Positions 9,239 to 19,741 of a DNA stretch of 45,851 nucleotides are shown piece after piece. The position numbers were made by a program, and so were the translations under genes. Numbering within the stretch: position 1 is the stretch's first letter; each line of letters begins with the position of its first letter. The DNA is from Candidatus Poribacteria bacterium (GTDB lineage: Bacteria > Poribacteria > WGA-4E > WGA-3G). The notes under the pieces are model-generated. The model was not told the origin of the DNA. It worked only from the letters and a program-made list of their open reading frames with translations, and searched no databases. The stretch covers positions 1-45,851 of the forward strand of contig JAAXHD010000012.1 in NCBI GenBank assembly GCA_012271015.1, read 5' to 3'.

Positions 9239-11182
9239 ATGATGTCTTCACCACGTCCACCTATGGATACGCCAAATCATGAAAAAATCACAGGACGTAC
9301 CATCCTCATATCTCTGCTACTCCTGCCGTTCATCTACAAATGGCATATTGAGTGTGAAGCCCTCCGATACACCTTTCCAACATTGATGGCACCCTTCTAT
9401 AGCGTAGTGTTCACACTCCTGATCATTGCAGTGTTCAATATTGCTTTAAAGAAATACGCCGCGAAGTATGCCCTAACCAGTGGAGAACTGATCAGTCTCT
9501 ATGTCCTGATGTCAATAACACTGCTGTTCATGTCCTACGACATGTTCCTGCCACTCGTCTCAATCATCGTCCACGCCTTCTATTTCGGTACTCCCGAAAA
9601 CGAATGGCGCGAGCTGTTTTGGCGTTATCTGCCGGAGTGGTTAACAATCAATGATCCGCGTGTGCTTCGCGCATTCTATCTCGGTGATGCCCCGTTTTTT
9701 GAGACCCACTCTGTGAAGAAATGGGTGACACCGACGTTCTGGTGGTGCGTCTTCACTTTTGCGCTGATCTTCGTGATGCAGTGTATCAATGTTATTATCC
9801 GCAAGCAGTGGACGGAACAGGAACGTCTCGTGTATCCAATCGTTGAACTCCCATATCAACTCGCCTATAACACAAACCAATTCCTTCGGAGTCGGGCGAT
9901 GTGGTGGGGATTCGGCATTGCGTCAATCATTAGTCTTGCCAACGGGCTTCACATCTTTTTTCCGTCAATCCCCGCTTTCCCAAACAAGCACATACCTCTC
10001 AACGCGTTATTCACTGAAAAACCGTGGACAGCCTTCCTCCGTGGTGGAAATGCAATTATTATCTATCCGTTTGCTGTTGGACTGGGTTTTCTGATGCCGC
10101 TGGATTTACTCATATCGTGCCTACTCTTTTTTTTTCTATATAAAGTGCAATATTTTATCGCTATCCTAACCGGACTGGAAAATGTCCCCGGCTTTCCGTA
10201 TCCGTACGAGCAGAACATCGGCGCGTATATCGGTATCTGTGCTGTTGCACTCTGGGGCACACGACGGCAGATCTGGCGTGCGTTCCGCATAGCGTTTGGA
10301 CGCAGCCAAATAGCGGACGAAGCAGAACCGATGCGTTATCGAACCGCACTTTTGGGAATTATTTTCGGTGGAATATTTATCATCGGATTCGCGATGCGCG
10401 GCGGAATGGCGATGTGGATCGCCATGCTATTTTTTGCCGCACATTTCGCAACGATTGCGATTCCACTGACACGCATTCGAGCACAAATCGGTTTTCCGAT
10501 TCACTCAACAACTTTTATCGGTCCGCACCACAGCCTCGTCAGTCTACTCGGCACGCGGCGCATCGGTGCACGAAACTTGACATGGTTCGCCCTCTTTTTT
10601 TGGTTCAATCGAGACAATCGGAGCCACCCAATGCCGCATCAACTTGAAGCGTTTAAGCTTGCCGATCGTGGGAACCTTGACGTAAAAGGTCTGTCTCGTC
10701 TGATGCTTATACTGACAGTCATCGCAATGCCGTTATGCATCTTCATGCTGGTAGATACATTCTTTGAACTTGGAGTTAATACCGGCAAAGTGGGTGGGCA
10801 GATTAACAGTTTCGGTGGACGCGCATATCGCTTCCTTGAAGGTTGGCTGACCTCACCACAAGACCCAAACACCGGTCATATCACGGCGATAATATTCGGT
10901 TTCTCTCTCACGACCTTACTTTCAGCAGTACGGAGTCGGCTGTTCTGGTGGCCCATCCATCCGCTGGGTTACGGGGTATCCTTCCATCTGCATCTTTTCT
11001 GGGCGGCGTTTGTCATCAGCGCGCTCGCCAAATGGAGTGTGCTAAAATACGGTGGACTCGGTCTCTATCGGAAAGCAGTGCCACTCTTTCTCGGATTAGC
11101 ACTCGGAGATTTTGTCATGGGTAGCTTCTGGAATATTCTAAGCATTATCGTTGATAGACCGACCTACGCCTTTTACTATTAA
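9239..11182 (+). CDS. Large multi-pass membrane protein (DUF6785/DUF6784-like)
   Basis: 647 aa with many hydrophobic segments; YEQNIGAYIGICAVALWGTRRQIWRAFR and WWPIHPLGYGVSF motifs. Family assignment is from recall. Confidence 0.65.
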   Translation: MMSSPRPPMDTPNHEKITGRTILISLLLLPFIYKWHIECEALRYTFPTLMAPFYSVVFTLLIIAVFNIALKKYAAKYALTSGELISLYVLMSITLLFMSYDMFLPLVSIIVHAFYFGTPENEWRELFWRYLPEWLTINDPRVLRAFYLGDAPFFETHSVKKWVTPTFWWCVFTFALIFVMQCINVIIRKQWTEQERLVYPIVELPYQLAYNTNQFLRSRAMWWGFGIASIISLANGLHIFFPSIPAFPNKHIPLNALFTEKPWTAFLRGGNAIIIYPFAVGLGFLMPLDLLISCLLFFFLYKVQYFIAILTGLENVPGFPYPYEQNIGAYIGICAVALWGTRRQIWRAFRIAFGRSQIADEAEPMRYRTALLGIIFGGIFIIGFAMRGGMAMWIAMLFFAAHFATIAIPLTRIRAQIGFPIHSTTFIGPHHSLVSLLGTRRIGARNLTWFALFFWFNRDNRSHPMPHQLEAFKLADRGNLDVKGLSRLMLILTVIAMPLCIFMLVDTFFELGVNTGKVGGQINSFGGRAYRFLEGWLTSPQDPNTGHITAIIFGFSLTTLLSAVRSRLFWWPIHPLGYGVSFHLHLFWAAFVISALAKWSVLKYGGLGLYRKAVPLFLGLALGDFVMGSFWNILSIIVDRPTYAFYY

Positions 11183-11463
11183 AAAGGTATCGTGAACAAA
11201 GTTAACTCCTACATAAACAGGGCTATTTAGTTTTAAGGTTTTTGTCGGATTGACGCGGAAAGTCGCGATCAGGAGATCGCTCCCACAGCGGATCCGATAA
11301 AATCGAAAATCCAAAATTTTGAAAAACTAAACGACCCTGCCTCCATAAAAACGCTATCTTCACTTTTTTCTTCTAATATGCTATTATCTCATTAATTGCG
11401 GAAACACACAACTGAGAAAGATTTAAGGGCTACCTTCACACACGTCCACTATGACAAAAAATC

Positions 11464-12882
11464 ATGAAACGACTCGCTTGTTCTCTCCTTATCACTTTGT
11501 TTATCTCCTCTCCTGTTCTCACAGAGCCAAGGCACCGGTTTTTCGGTAGCAACCAGACCTCTGCTGTCATTAGCCTTCACCACCTCGCCAACGTTTCAGG
11601 CCTTGAAGTCTCACGGAAGCATGTTGAAAACATCCTCATGCGGAAAGCCGAAGCAAATCGGGGCATCAACATCCACACACTTATTAACACCGCCAGAGAG
11701 ATTGGAATTGAATTGCTGGAACAGAATCTCAACTATAAGCACCTACAACTCCTTGAAACACCAGCTATCACTGTCTTCAAAAAAGCGTTTGATAACGAAA
11801 ACCCAATAACCAACGCTACACCAGAACATTTCATTGTTGTTGAAGAGGCGACCGAGAAATGGGTACGTATCTTCGGAACACCTCAAAACGCCACACACGG
11901 GGCAGGAACTGTCATTCCTCGAGACCGATTCTTGGAACTTTGGACGGGTCACACTCTAAAGCCACTGTACGTACTTCCTGCGGAAGCGAGACAACTGCTT
12001 GCAGACATAATGACCGGCACAGAAGACTATAAAGCGAAATTCAAAAGCGGTGTCATCGAATTCTCCATCACACTGAGCCAAGCGACGGATAAACCCGTAC
12101 CCGCAAATGCAGTGACATATATGGAAAACGGGCATCAATACGAAGAAACAGGATACTGGCACATCACCTACAAATTTGACGGGGAACGTCGCTTCTACGA
12201 TGTCAAAATGCGTCATAAGATGGAATTCCATGGACATTCGCTCGAAGGTTGGCAAGAAACCCATCATCAATATCGGATACTGCGCAGCATACTGCATGTC
12301 TGGGAAAAGGACGGGACGGAATGGAAAAAGTACCGACCCCAAAAAGTGTCCGCACGCTTTCTTAAACCACACTTCAATCCACATTGGTGGAGCTGGCCCC
12401 TTTGGAATCTTAGACTCACAGACCTGTTTCGCTTCTTCAAACCCACGGATGTCCAACAAGTTAACGTAGAAAACGCCGTTCATTATCTGCTCACCGGACA
12501 CAGAAGTGGAGCTGCCGACAGTGATATTGAAATCTGGTTAGATCCACAAAAAGACTACCGTCCCACTCGCGTGCTAACGCATATTAGAAGTATATTAGGT
12601 GTAGCACCCGACGAAGCCCCTGGCGAAAAACCCAAACCGATACCGCTTGAAACAGAGTATACCCTTACCCGCTATACATACCAAATCGAGAAGTTTGATC
12701 CCGATATCTGGTTCCCGAAGACTGTTACCAGAGAAGTGTCATTTAGCACTGCGGATGAGAACCAAAAACCACTACCGATACTCAGAAAAACAGTCATGCA
12801 CGTCCATCGCGCCGTATTTAATATACCCATTGCGGAAGAAGATCTGGGCAGGATTTCAGATATGGCAAGACCGGTGAGATAA
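11464..12882 (+). CDS. Secreted protein with a degenerate C39 peptidase-like N-terminal domain
   Basis: Signal peptide MKRLACSLLITLFISSPVLTEP. Region SNQTSAVISLHHLANVSGLEVSRKHVENIL...TPEHFIVVEEATEKWVRIFGTPQ follows C39-like layout without the catalytic Cys. Confidence 0.5.
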   Translation: MKRLACSLLITLFISSPVLTEPRHRFFGSNQTSAVISLHHLANVSGLEVSRKHVENILMRKAEANRGINIHTLINTAREIGIELLEQNLNYKHLQLLETPAITVFKKAFDNENPITNATPEHFIVVEEATEKWVRIFGTPQNATHGAGTVIPRDRFLELWTGHTLKPLYVLPAEARQLLADIMTGTEDYKAKFKSGVIEFSITLSQATDKPVPANAVTYMENGHQYEETGYWHITYKFDGERRFYDVKMRHKMEFHGHSLEGWQETHHQYRILRSILHVWEKDGTEWKKYRPQKVSARFLKPHFNPHWWSWPLWNLRLTDLFRFFKPTDVQQVNVENAVHYLLTGHRSGAADSDIEIWLDPQKDYRPTRVLTHIRSILGVAPDEAPGEKPKPIPLETEYTLTRYTYQIEKFDPDIWFPKTVTREVSFSTADENQKPLPILRKTVMHVHRAVFNIPIAEEDLGRISDMARPVR

Positions 12883-13106
12883 GTAGAACCTATCTCATAA
12901 ATACCAATATCAATCTATCTAACTTCGTTAGACCACAACCGGTGCGGTTAGAAACCGCACCTACCAGCTTAGGAGAGTAATCTACCTAACTTCGTTAGAC
13001 CATAACCTCTTAACTGAAAACCGACAACTGAAAACTGATTGACTTTACCAAAAGTATATGCTAATCTATTTTCTCAAACAAACATCCTATATCTCCGCGA
13101 AAGGTA

Positions 13107-14150
13107 ATGTTAATGGAACAATGGATCACAGAACTTGCTAACGGGTTACCCAGCCTGGCTCTTTTTTTAATAATTGCGGTAACACTTTACACAATCGGTA
13201 AAGGTGCAGATTGGCTCGTCGATGAAGCCGTCATCCTTTCAACCCGATGGGGTTTAGGGAAAGCGGTCATCGGTGCAACGATCGTGAGCATCGGCACCAC
13301 AACTCCAGAGGCGGCAGTCTCTGTTCTCTCGGCAATACAAGGAAAACCGGGGCTTGCGCTCGGCAACGCAGTCGGTTCAATCATTTGCGACACGGGACTC
13401 ATTCTCGGATTGGCATCCCTCATCGCTCCGCTACCCCTCAATCGCCAATTGGCTTCACGGTTGTCGAACGTACAAGTCGGCGCTGGCATCCTGCTCGTGC
13501 TCGGCTGTTTTCCGTGGACATCCCCAGCGCAAGTCTTCACGCAAGGTGGCACTTTACCACAACTGGTAGGGGTCGTCTTCGTTATATTATTGGCGTTATA
13601 CATCTATCAGTCCATCCGATGGGCAAGTGCCGCAGGCGCGAATCCCGATAATGTAGAAGAAACGGAGGCAGAGGCAGCAGGGGCATTCGGAACGCTTCTT
13701 AAACTCATCGGGTCAATTGCTATCATTGTCGTCTCTGCACAAATTCTGATACCAGCCGTGAGCATCATGGCGGAGCGGATAGGTGTCCCGAAACACATCA
13801 TCTCCGCAACACTTGTTGCGTTCGGCACCTCGCTCCCGGAACTGGTGACAGCAATAACAGCAGTCAGACGCGGACACGGAGAGTTGGCAGTCGGTAATAT
13901 TATCGGTGCCGATATTCTCAACGTCCTCTTTGTCGCCGGTGTTTCTGCTTCCGCAACGCAAGGCGGTTTGCAGGCGGACGGTCAATTCTTCCAGTTCCTG
14001 TTCCCAGCGATGCTGTTTATTCTGATCGTGTTTCGGTGTGGGATCTTCGTATCGGGCGATCAGTTGAAACGTCCGTTCGGGGTCGTGCTGGTCGGCACAT
14101 GGCTTCTGGTGACAATCCTGAGCTATGTCCTCTCAATCGAAATGCATTAG
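13107..14150 (+). CDS. Calcium/sodium antiporter (CaCA superfamily)
   Basis: Two inverted alpha-repeats: VIGATIVSIGTTTPEAAVSVLSAIQGKPGLALGNAVGSIICDTGLILG and HIISATLVAFGTSLPELVTAITAVRRGHGELAVGNIIGADILNVLFV. Confidence 0.95.
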   Translation: MLMEQWITELANGLPSLALFLIIAVTLYTIGKGADWLVDEAVILSTRWGLGKAVIGATIVSIGTTTPEAAVSVLSAIQGKPGLALGNAVGSIICDTGLILGLASLIAPLPLNRQLASRLSNVQVGAGILLVLGCFPWTSPAQVFTQGGTLPQLVGVVFVILLALYIYQSIRWASAAGANPDNVEETEAEAAGAFGTLLKLIGSIAIIVVSAQILIPAVSIMAERIGVPKHIISATLVAFGTSLPELVTAITAVRRGHGELAVGNIIGADILNVLFVAGVSASATQGGLQADGQFFQFLFPAMLFILIVFRCGIFVSGDQLKRPFGVVLVGTWLLVTILSYVLSIEMH

Positions 14151-14156
14151 TTAATA

Positions 14157-14333
14157 GTTGTCAGTTCGCTCACTTCGTTCGCTTTCAGTTGTTGGCTGTC
14201 GGTTAAAGAGCAATTCGTAACAATCTGCCATAATGTTGGAATATCCCAAAGCGCGGTGGATTGTTACTGAAAAACTTTTTAACCAATAACTGAAGACCGA
14301 AAGGGTTGCGGAGCAACCCGAACCGATAACCAC
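14157..14333. repeat. Second copy of the fold-back element family
   Basis: tagttgtcagtt...tcagttgttggctgtcggttaaagag...cgtaacaatctgcc...ggattgttactg...aataactgaagaccgaaag...accgataacc; same core as 23634-23776. Confidence 0.6.
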
Positions 14334-14466
14334 CTATCTGATAATCAACAGGATTTGGAAACCTTCAACAGGAAACATCGTAATTCTTGACACATTTGTG
14401 ATAGAATGTCACAATCAACGCCAAATTTAGACCACTTTTCCATAACGCTCAAAAGGAGGCATCACA

Positions 14467-15639
14467 ATGAGCAACGATCAATCACCGAAGAAAGAGGTCT
14501 ACCGTGCCCAGGCTTTTGCTGATTTCAAACCAGAACTCTCAGCCCCCGGTGCTACACCGGAAAGACTGGAGCATCTAAGGGAACACGGTTTCGTGATCAT
14601 CAACGACTTTGTCGACAATCCGTGGATTCCAATCCTCCGGGAGGCAGGTCGTCGGGTTACGCAAGCGTGTGCGCCTGATAACGGCTATGACGTTCTCGAC
14701 TGCTCAAAGGGATACGTTCACCGGGCAGGCGAGCATGAACCTTGGGCAATCCGAGGTATACTTCATCCGGCATTTAAAGAACCCGTTTTCGCTGAATTTT
14801 ACGGATCGCCTGATTTCACAGGCTTCGTCAAAGCGTGGTGTGCGGTAGAACCTGAAGACCTTGTCATGACGAACATACTCCTCTGGTGCAATCCCCGTAA
14901 AAAAGAGAACAGACTCGGATGGCACAGAGACACGACATGGTGGGGTACTGGAGAGAGTTACTTCTCACAAGAAAGTCGCACAGAAGGTCCTGAAGCCTAT
15001 TCCGAAGAGGTTGAGCAGATCCGCTGGAAAGAAATTCAGGAAGAAAATGAGAAGCGAATTACCGAACGGAACAGTGTCGGTATGTTTTTAGCACTCGCAG
15101 ACGACGAATGCCATGAACTCGTTGCGGGTAGCCACAGTCGATGGCGCACCCCGCTTGAACACGACGTACTACTCCCACAATCCATGAAGGATCAGGGTGT
15201 ACCGTATACACCGAGTTGGAACGGCACAGATCCGCTCCCCGGACAGGTCGCGATCCGGCTCAAGGCAGGTCAAGCACTTATCCGTAACGGTGTGACCATC
15301 CATACCGGACACACCGTGCCTGAGCGTGAACGCAATACCCTCTCCATCGGTTGGTCGAAATGGAGCGGTCCCTCCGAGGAGGAACCGAAGGTCGTCGATG
15401 CACGATTCGCATGGCAACTCGATCCTGCCGTTCGCGAGGCACTTCCGCACGAATGGATGAAAACAGCGTGGGATCGTTGGGCGGCAAACCACAAACTCGG
15501 CGATAGACTTGAAGACCGCTACGCAGGCTTTGACATCCAACGCATCAAAGCGGGTGAAGTTGTCGGATGGCGCACCGAACTAGAACGTCAAGCCGCCGCC
15601 GCAGGCGAGGCATGGGAACAATACCAAACCGTATCCTAA
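14467..15639 (+). CDS. Phytanoyl-CoA dioxygenase (PhyH) family protein
   Basis: HGFVIINDFVDN...GWHRDTTWWG...ALADDECHELVAGSHSRW...RNGVTIHTGHTVPERERNTLSIGWSKWSG; HxD and distal His/Arg pattern. Confidence 0.9.
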   Translation: MSNDQSPKKEVYRAQAFADFKPELSAPGATPERLEHLREHGFVIINDFVDNPWIPILREAGRRVTQACAPDNGYDVLDCSKGYVHRAGEHEPWAIRGILHPAFKEPVFAEFYGSPDFTGFVKAWCAVEPEDLVMTNILLWCNPRKKENRLGWHRDTTWWGTGESYFSQESRTEGPEAYSEEVEQIRWKEIQEENEKRITERNSVGMFLALADDECHELVAGSHSRWRTPLEHDVLLPQSMKDQGVPYTPSWNGTDPLPGQVAIRLKAGQALIRNGVTIHTGHTVPERERNTLSIGWSKWSGPSEEEPKVVDARFAWQLDPAVREALPHEWMKTAWDRWAANHKLGDRLEDRYAGFDIQRIKAGEVVGWRTELERQAAAAGEAWEQYQTVS

Positions 15640-15677
15640 CAACAGAAAATAACCTTGAACTCAGATGAGATGAAGAA

Positions 15678-15710
15678 AAAGAGGGCGGGAAACCTAATTC
15701 CCGCCCTTTT
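15678..15710 (+). terminator. Rho-independent terminator after the first phyH-like gene
   Basis: GGGCGGGAA-acctaa-TTCCCGCCC followed by TTTT; perfect 9-bp stem. Confidence 0.88.
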
Positions 15711-15903
15711 GGCTGCGAACCCTTCTATTTCCGAACTATGGTAGATTCTACAATTAACATTACATTGTTGAATTGTAGGAGGGGAAGAAATTGAAGAAAC
15801 GCCCCAGCAAAAACCCCCAGCAAAAACACTCCGATTCCCGACTGTCAGGGTAGGGGTCGCGATTCGGAGGGTACGCCCCCTACAGAAGAGATGTAAACTT
15901 AAT

Positions 15904-16024
15904 CAGGACTTACGCAAAATGAGCAAATATCGGACAGTCAGACGCAAAAATCGATAATTTCGTCCCTTAAACCCCCTCAATCCCCCTTATCAGGGGGACT
16001 TTCAGAGGGAATGCGTAAGTCCTA
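15904..16024. mobile_element. 121-bp MITE-like element with 12-bp terminal inverted repeats and TTAAT target duplication
   Basis: AGGACTTACGCA (15905-15916) / TGCGTAAGTCCT (16012-16023) perfect TIRs; TTAAT at 15899-15903 and 16025-16029; no coding capacity; apparent empty site at about 38320. Confidence 0.82.
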
Positions 16025-16255
16025 TTAATTATGAGTTTTACTATAACTTTGCTAATTTTTCGTTTGAATAAACGGTGGCACTTCAGCTATCCAATTGGGA
16101 TAGTAGTTGGAGGTATCGTCTGATCAGGTGTTTATCAAGGGATCGGGTGGTTCTGTGTTCGGATATGGAGATTTTTCGCGAAAGAAAGTGAACGCAAAAA
16201 TGCTAAAAGCATACAGGAAATCAAAGAATTTGGGTTAGCCTTATTCTGGAAAGTC

Positions 16256-16783
16256 TCACCGCTCCGCCTCTATATGAGAGGCAATAATAGCGATACCCCC
16301 CGTGAGGGTCATGCAACCCAAAATAGAACCTGCTGCAACTGATTTCATCCGAGACGATCGCATCCTCGCCTGATAGGCATCGGCGTAAAATTTGATATAC
16401 TCAGCCGATTTTCCGATCAATCTCTCAGGTGGTGGATTCGGTGGACGGATATGATATCGAAGCAGCAGGTTGAAAGCCCCCGCGGCACTCATTGCAGCCG
16501 TACCGTAAAAAAGAGCGTCCTGCCTTTGTCCGAGCGTCGCGTCAGCGATGAATCCCGTCATCAAACCACACATCCCTGCGGCGAAAGTCGCACTCATGCC
16601 TGCTCCAAAAGAAGCCAGCACCTCCACATCGCGTGTGGCATCCGCCGACGCTGCTGCTTTTGCCTGAAGACGTATCGAGTCCTGCTCCACAAGTGGCAGC
16701 TGCGCATAATGTTTAGCACCACAGCCTGTAAGTGCAATAATCCACACACTTGACAAACACCATAAACATCGTAAGAATTTCAC
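16256..16783 (-). CDS. Small predicted lipoprotein with hydrophobic segments, unknown function
   Basis: MKFLRCLWCLSSVWIIALTGCGAK (lipobox LTGC); ATGA 4-bp overlap with the upstream deacetylase gene. Confidence 0.6.
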   Translation of the reverse strand: MKFLRCLWCLSSVWIIALTGCGAKHYAQLPLVEQDSIRLQAKAAASADATRDVEVLASFGAGMSATFAAGMCGLMTGFIADATLGQRQDALFYGTAAMSAAGAFNLLLRYHIRPPNPPPERLIGKSAEYIKFYADAYQARMRSSRMKSVAAGSILGCMTLTGGIAIIASHIEAER

Positions 16784-17469
16784 TGGCTGACATCCGATAC
16801 CCGCACAAACGCGTATCCCTCTCGTTTAAGCGCAGTAATGATCCTGTCTGTTGCCTCTATGGTTCCCAGACGGGTGGCGTTCCGATAGACACCTGTTCCA
16901 TCGTGGAAGATGATAATGGAACCCGGCTGGACCTTCCCCAACACCGTTTTGGTAATTTTGTCGGGGTTCTGTGTTGTCCAATCCCAACTCCATACATCAC
17001 CGCTGATGTGGGCGCGGTCCCGCTTCGCGAGCACCCACGCCACCGGCAGAAATCGTGTTAAGATAGGTGCCCGAAACACAATCTCACCCTTTACACCGAT
17101 GTGGCGAAGCAGTGCATCCGTCCGTTCAATTTCCCGCTGGACAGCGAAGGGCGGCAGCAAACCCAGTACAGGATGGCTATAGGAATGATTACCGACTTGG
17201 TGTCCTTCAGCGATGACGCGGCGTACCGTTTCAGGATGCCGTTCAACCCGATTCCCGATCATAAAGAACGTGGCTTTGACATCATGTTTGGCGAGGACAT
17301 CAAGCAACTGATGGGTATAAGGCGGACTCGGTCCGTCATCATAAGTGAGCGCGACAATCCGTTGATGTGTGTTCAGGTGAACAATGTTCTCTCCGAAAGG
17401 GGGTCTAAAGAAAACCCACAAAAATCCGACTGTTGCTATCCCTGACACAGCAGCGATTATTAATTTCAT
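16780..17469 (-). CDS. Polysaccharide deacetylase (NodB homology)
   Basis: IVALTYDDGPSPPYTHQLLDVLAKHDVKATFFMIGNRVERHPETVRRVIAEGHQVGNHSYSHP; SIIIFHDG. Confidence 0.95.
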   Translation of the reverse strand: MKLIIAAVSGIATVGFLWVFFRPPFGENIVHLNTHQRIVALTYDDGPSPPYTHQLLDVLAKHDVKATFFMIGNRVERHPETVRRVIAEGHQVGNHSYSHPVLGLLPPFAVQREIERTDALLRHIGVKGEIVFRAPILTRFLPVAWVLAKRDRAHISGDVWSWDWTTQNPDKITKTVLGKVQPGSIIIFHDGTGVYRNATRLGTIEATDRIITALKREGYAFVRVSDVSQ

Positions 17470-17528
17470 GAAATTTCACCAGCGAAACAGATAAGTTCAC
17501 GGAAATTGCACCTATCTTAGTTGGAGCA

Positions 17529-18515
17529 CTAAGCCGGTGGTGCGATGAGACGTACAAATGAACTCGATACCTCGTCTAACTCCTCACGAACCGCCGGATC
17601 CAGTTCCCACCCGACACCGCCGAGCGTGTCATCCAGCTGCTCAATCGTGTCGCTACCACTGATTGCAACGGTGACCTCTGGGTGCGATAACACCCACGCT
17701 ACAGCGAGTTGTGCAGGCGTTTTGCCTAACTCCGCCGCAAGTCGCTTGAGAGTTACGATCACCTTTCCGGTCTCACCACTTATTCGTTGCTCAAATTCAT
17801 CACGTAAGCGTGCCCCCCATAAAGTTCCAGCGGGAGGTGGTTCACCCGGTGCGTAAACACCACTCAATAAACCCACTGCCAACGGACTATAAGCCATAAC
17901 ACCTAATCCTTCCTCACGCACCAAACCGAACAACTCGGTTTCCATATCCCGATTGAGTAGGTTATACATGTTCTGAATACACATATAGGGGGTTGCGTTA
18001 ATCCGATCGGCGATCCAGAGTGCTTTGCATGCCTGCCACGCCTGATGATTACAACAGCCAATATAACGCACTTTGCCTGAACGCACCAAATCGTCCATTG
18101 CGCGAACCGTTTCCTCCTGCGGGGTAGATTCATCAGGCGCGTGGATGAGGTAGACATCAATATGGTCGGTGTTGAGACGCGATAGGGAACGCTCGACCTC
18201 ACGCATGATATGGTATCTCGACAGACCCTGATCGTTCGGACCTGGACCGATCTGACTGAAAACCTTCGACGTAATCACCACGTCGTCCCGTTTGCCCTGA
18301 ATCGCTTTACCGAGCACTTCCTCAGAACGACCAATGTTGGCGCGATCGTCCATAAGTCCATAGATGTTGGCACAATCAATGAGATTGATACCGGAATCAA
18401 TGGCGTGTTCAACGAGCCTTTGGGCTTCATTCGCGTCGCCTTGTCCTCTGAGTCCTAAACCCAATGCGAGTGGACTCACCTTAACCCCTGCTTCTCCAAA
18501 ATTGACATATTCCAT
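17529..18515 (-). CDS. Aldo/keto reductase
   Basis: MEYVNFGEAGVKVSPLALGLGLRGQGD...GINLIDCANIYG...RLNTDHIDVYLIHAPD...YIGCCNHQAWQ. Confidence 0.94.
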   Translation of the reverse strand: MEYVNFGEAGVKVSPLALGLGLRGQGDANEAQRLVEHAIDSGINLIDCANIYGLMDDRANIGRSEEVLGKAIQGKRDDVVITSKVFSQIGPGPNDQGLSRYHIMREVERSLSRLNTDHIDVYLIHAPDESTPQEETVRAMDDLVRSGKVRYIGCCNHQAWQACKALWIADRINATPYMCIQNMYNLLNRDMETELFGLVREEGLGVMAYSPLAVGLLSGVYAPGEPPPAGTLWGARLRDEFEQRISGETGKVIVTLKRLAAELGKTPAQLAVAWVLSHPEVTVAISGSDTIEQLDDTLGGVGWELDPAVREELDEVSSSFVRLIAPPA

Positions 18516-18639
18516 TTTTTTAATGATCGCTCCTGGACTGCTGCGTCCGTTGTCCTTGCAGGTTTTCGGTTAATCCAACAAGGTTTTTGAAGTCAAAGTT
18601 ATACTGCAGACGAACGCAAATTGCGCAAGTCCTAAATTG

Positions 18640-19620
18640 CTAAAAAATCTGAAATGCGTCTACGAGCTGTTGCATGTCTTTGGGCATCTCCGCTGAAAAA
18701 GTCAACTGTTCACCCGTTTCTGGATGCTCAAAACCGAGTAGACGTGCATGCAACGCCTGACGCCTGAATTGCGAGAGCACCTGTTTCAACGCCGGCGTGT
18801 CGGCATCGTTCAAAGCACGTTGTTCGCCCCCATAAACGGCATCACCGACCACCGGATGCCCAATATGTTGCAGATGCACACGAATCTGATGGAGGCGTCC
18901 GGTTTCCAGCGTAAGTTGAACACGCGCGAATTGCGGATACCTCTCCAAAACTTCATAGTGCGTGACAGCATGCCGTCCGCCTGTTTCAACCGTCGTCATC
19001 CGTCGTCGATCCCGTCGACTCCTCGCAATTCGGGCATCAATCGTCCCCAAAGTGTCCGTAGGCGCACCACATACTACAGCAATATATCGGCGCGTGATAC
19101 TATGCCGTTCAAACTGAACGGAGAGTTCCCGATGTACCACATCCGTTTTCGCAACAACGAGCACCCCTGACGTTCCCTTGTCCAATCTGTGCACTATCCC
19201 AGGTCGCTCCACACCTCCGATCCCCGAAAGGTCTGTGCAATGTGCCAGTAATGCATTCACAAGCGTTCCAACATTCACCCTATTCGCAGGATGAACAAGC
19301 ATCCCCGCGGGTTTATTCAGTACAATTAAGTGGCGATCCTCGTGAAGGATGTCGAGCGAAATTCGTTCAGGTTGAACGGTATCCAAAGGGCGCGGCGGTG
19401 GAATTCTCAAGCACACCCGGTCTCCGTCTCGCAGCACATAACTCGGTTGTTTAGCAACCTTACTATTGACAGTGACATCGCCATCGCGAATCAATCCTTG
19501 GAGATAGGTTCGAGAGACCCCTTCCGTTGCGTTGAGAAGAAAGCGGTCGAGACGTGTCCCGCGCTGATCTTCTTGGATGTCGTAGATTTGGGTTTCATTT
19601 TTCATTGCAGAATCTGACAC
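18640..19620 (-). CDS. RluA/RluD-family 23S rRNA pseudouridine synthase
   Basis: S4-like N-terminus (GTRLDRFLLNATEGVSRTYLQGLIRDGDVTVN); catalytic GIVHRLDKGTSGVLVVAKT; TGRLHQIRVHLQHIGHPVVGDAVYGG. Confidence 0.96.
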   Translation of the reverse strand: MSDSAMKNETQIYDIQEDQRGTRLDRFLLNATEGVSRTYLQGLIRDGDVTVNSKVAKQPSYVLRDGDRVCLRIPPPRPLDTVQPERISLDILHEDRHLIVLNKPAGMLVHPANRVNVGTLVNALLAHCTDLSGIGGVERPGIVHRLDKGTSGVLVVAKTDVVHRELSVQFERHSITRRYIAVVCGAPTDTLGTIDARIARSRRDRRRMTTVETGGRHAVTHYEVLERYPQFARVQLTLETGRLHQIRVHLQHIGHPVVGDAVYGGEQRALNDADTPALKQVLSQFRRQALHARLLGFEHPETGEQLTFSAEMPKDMQQLVDAFQIF

Positions 19621-19741
19621 CTATTGACACAATCGATAACTGTAAGTCGTTGCATACAAGAAATTTCCACGTTTTTCAGACCGATTCGGATCAGAAGTAA
19701 AAGTCGGGGTAATCGTGACAAGGTGGTTGACCCGTTAGTAA

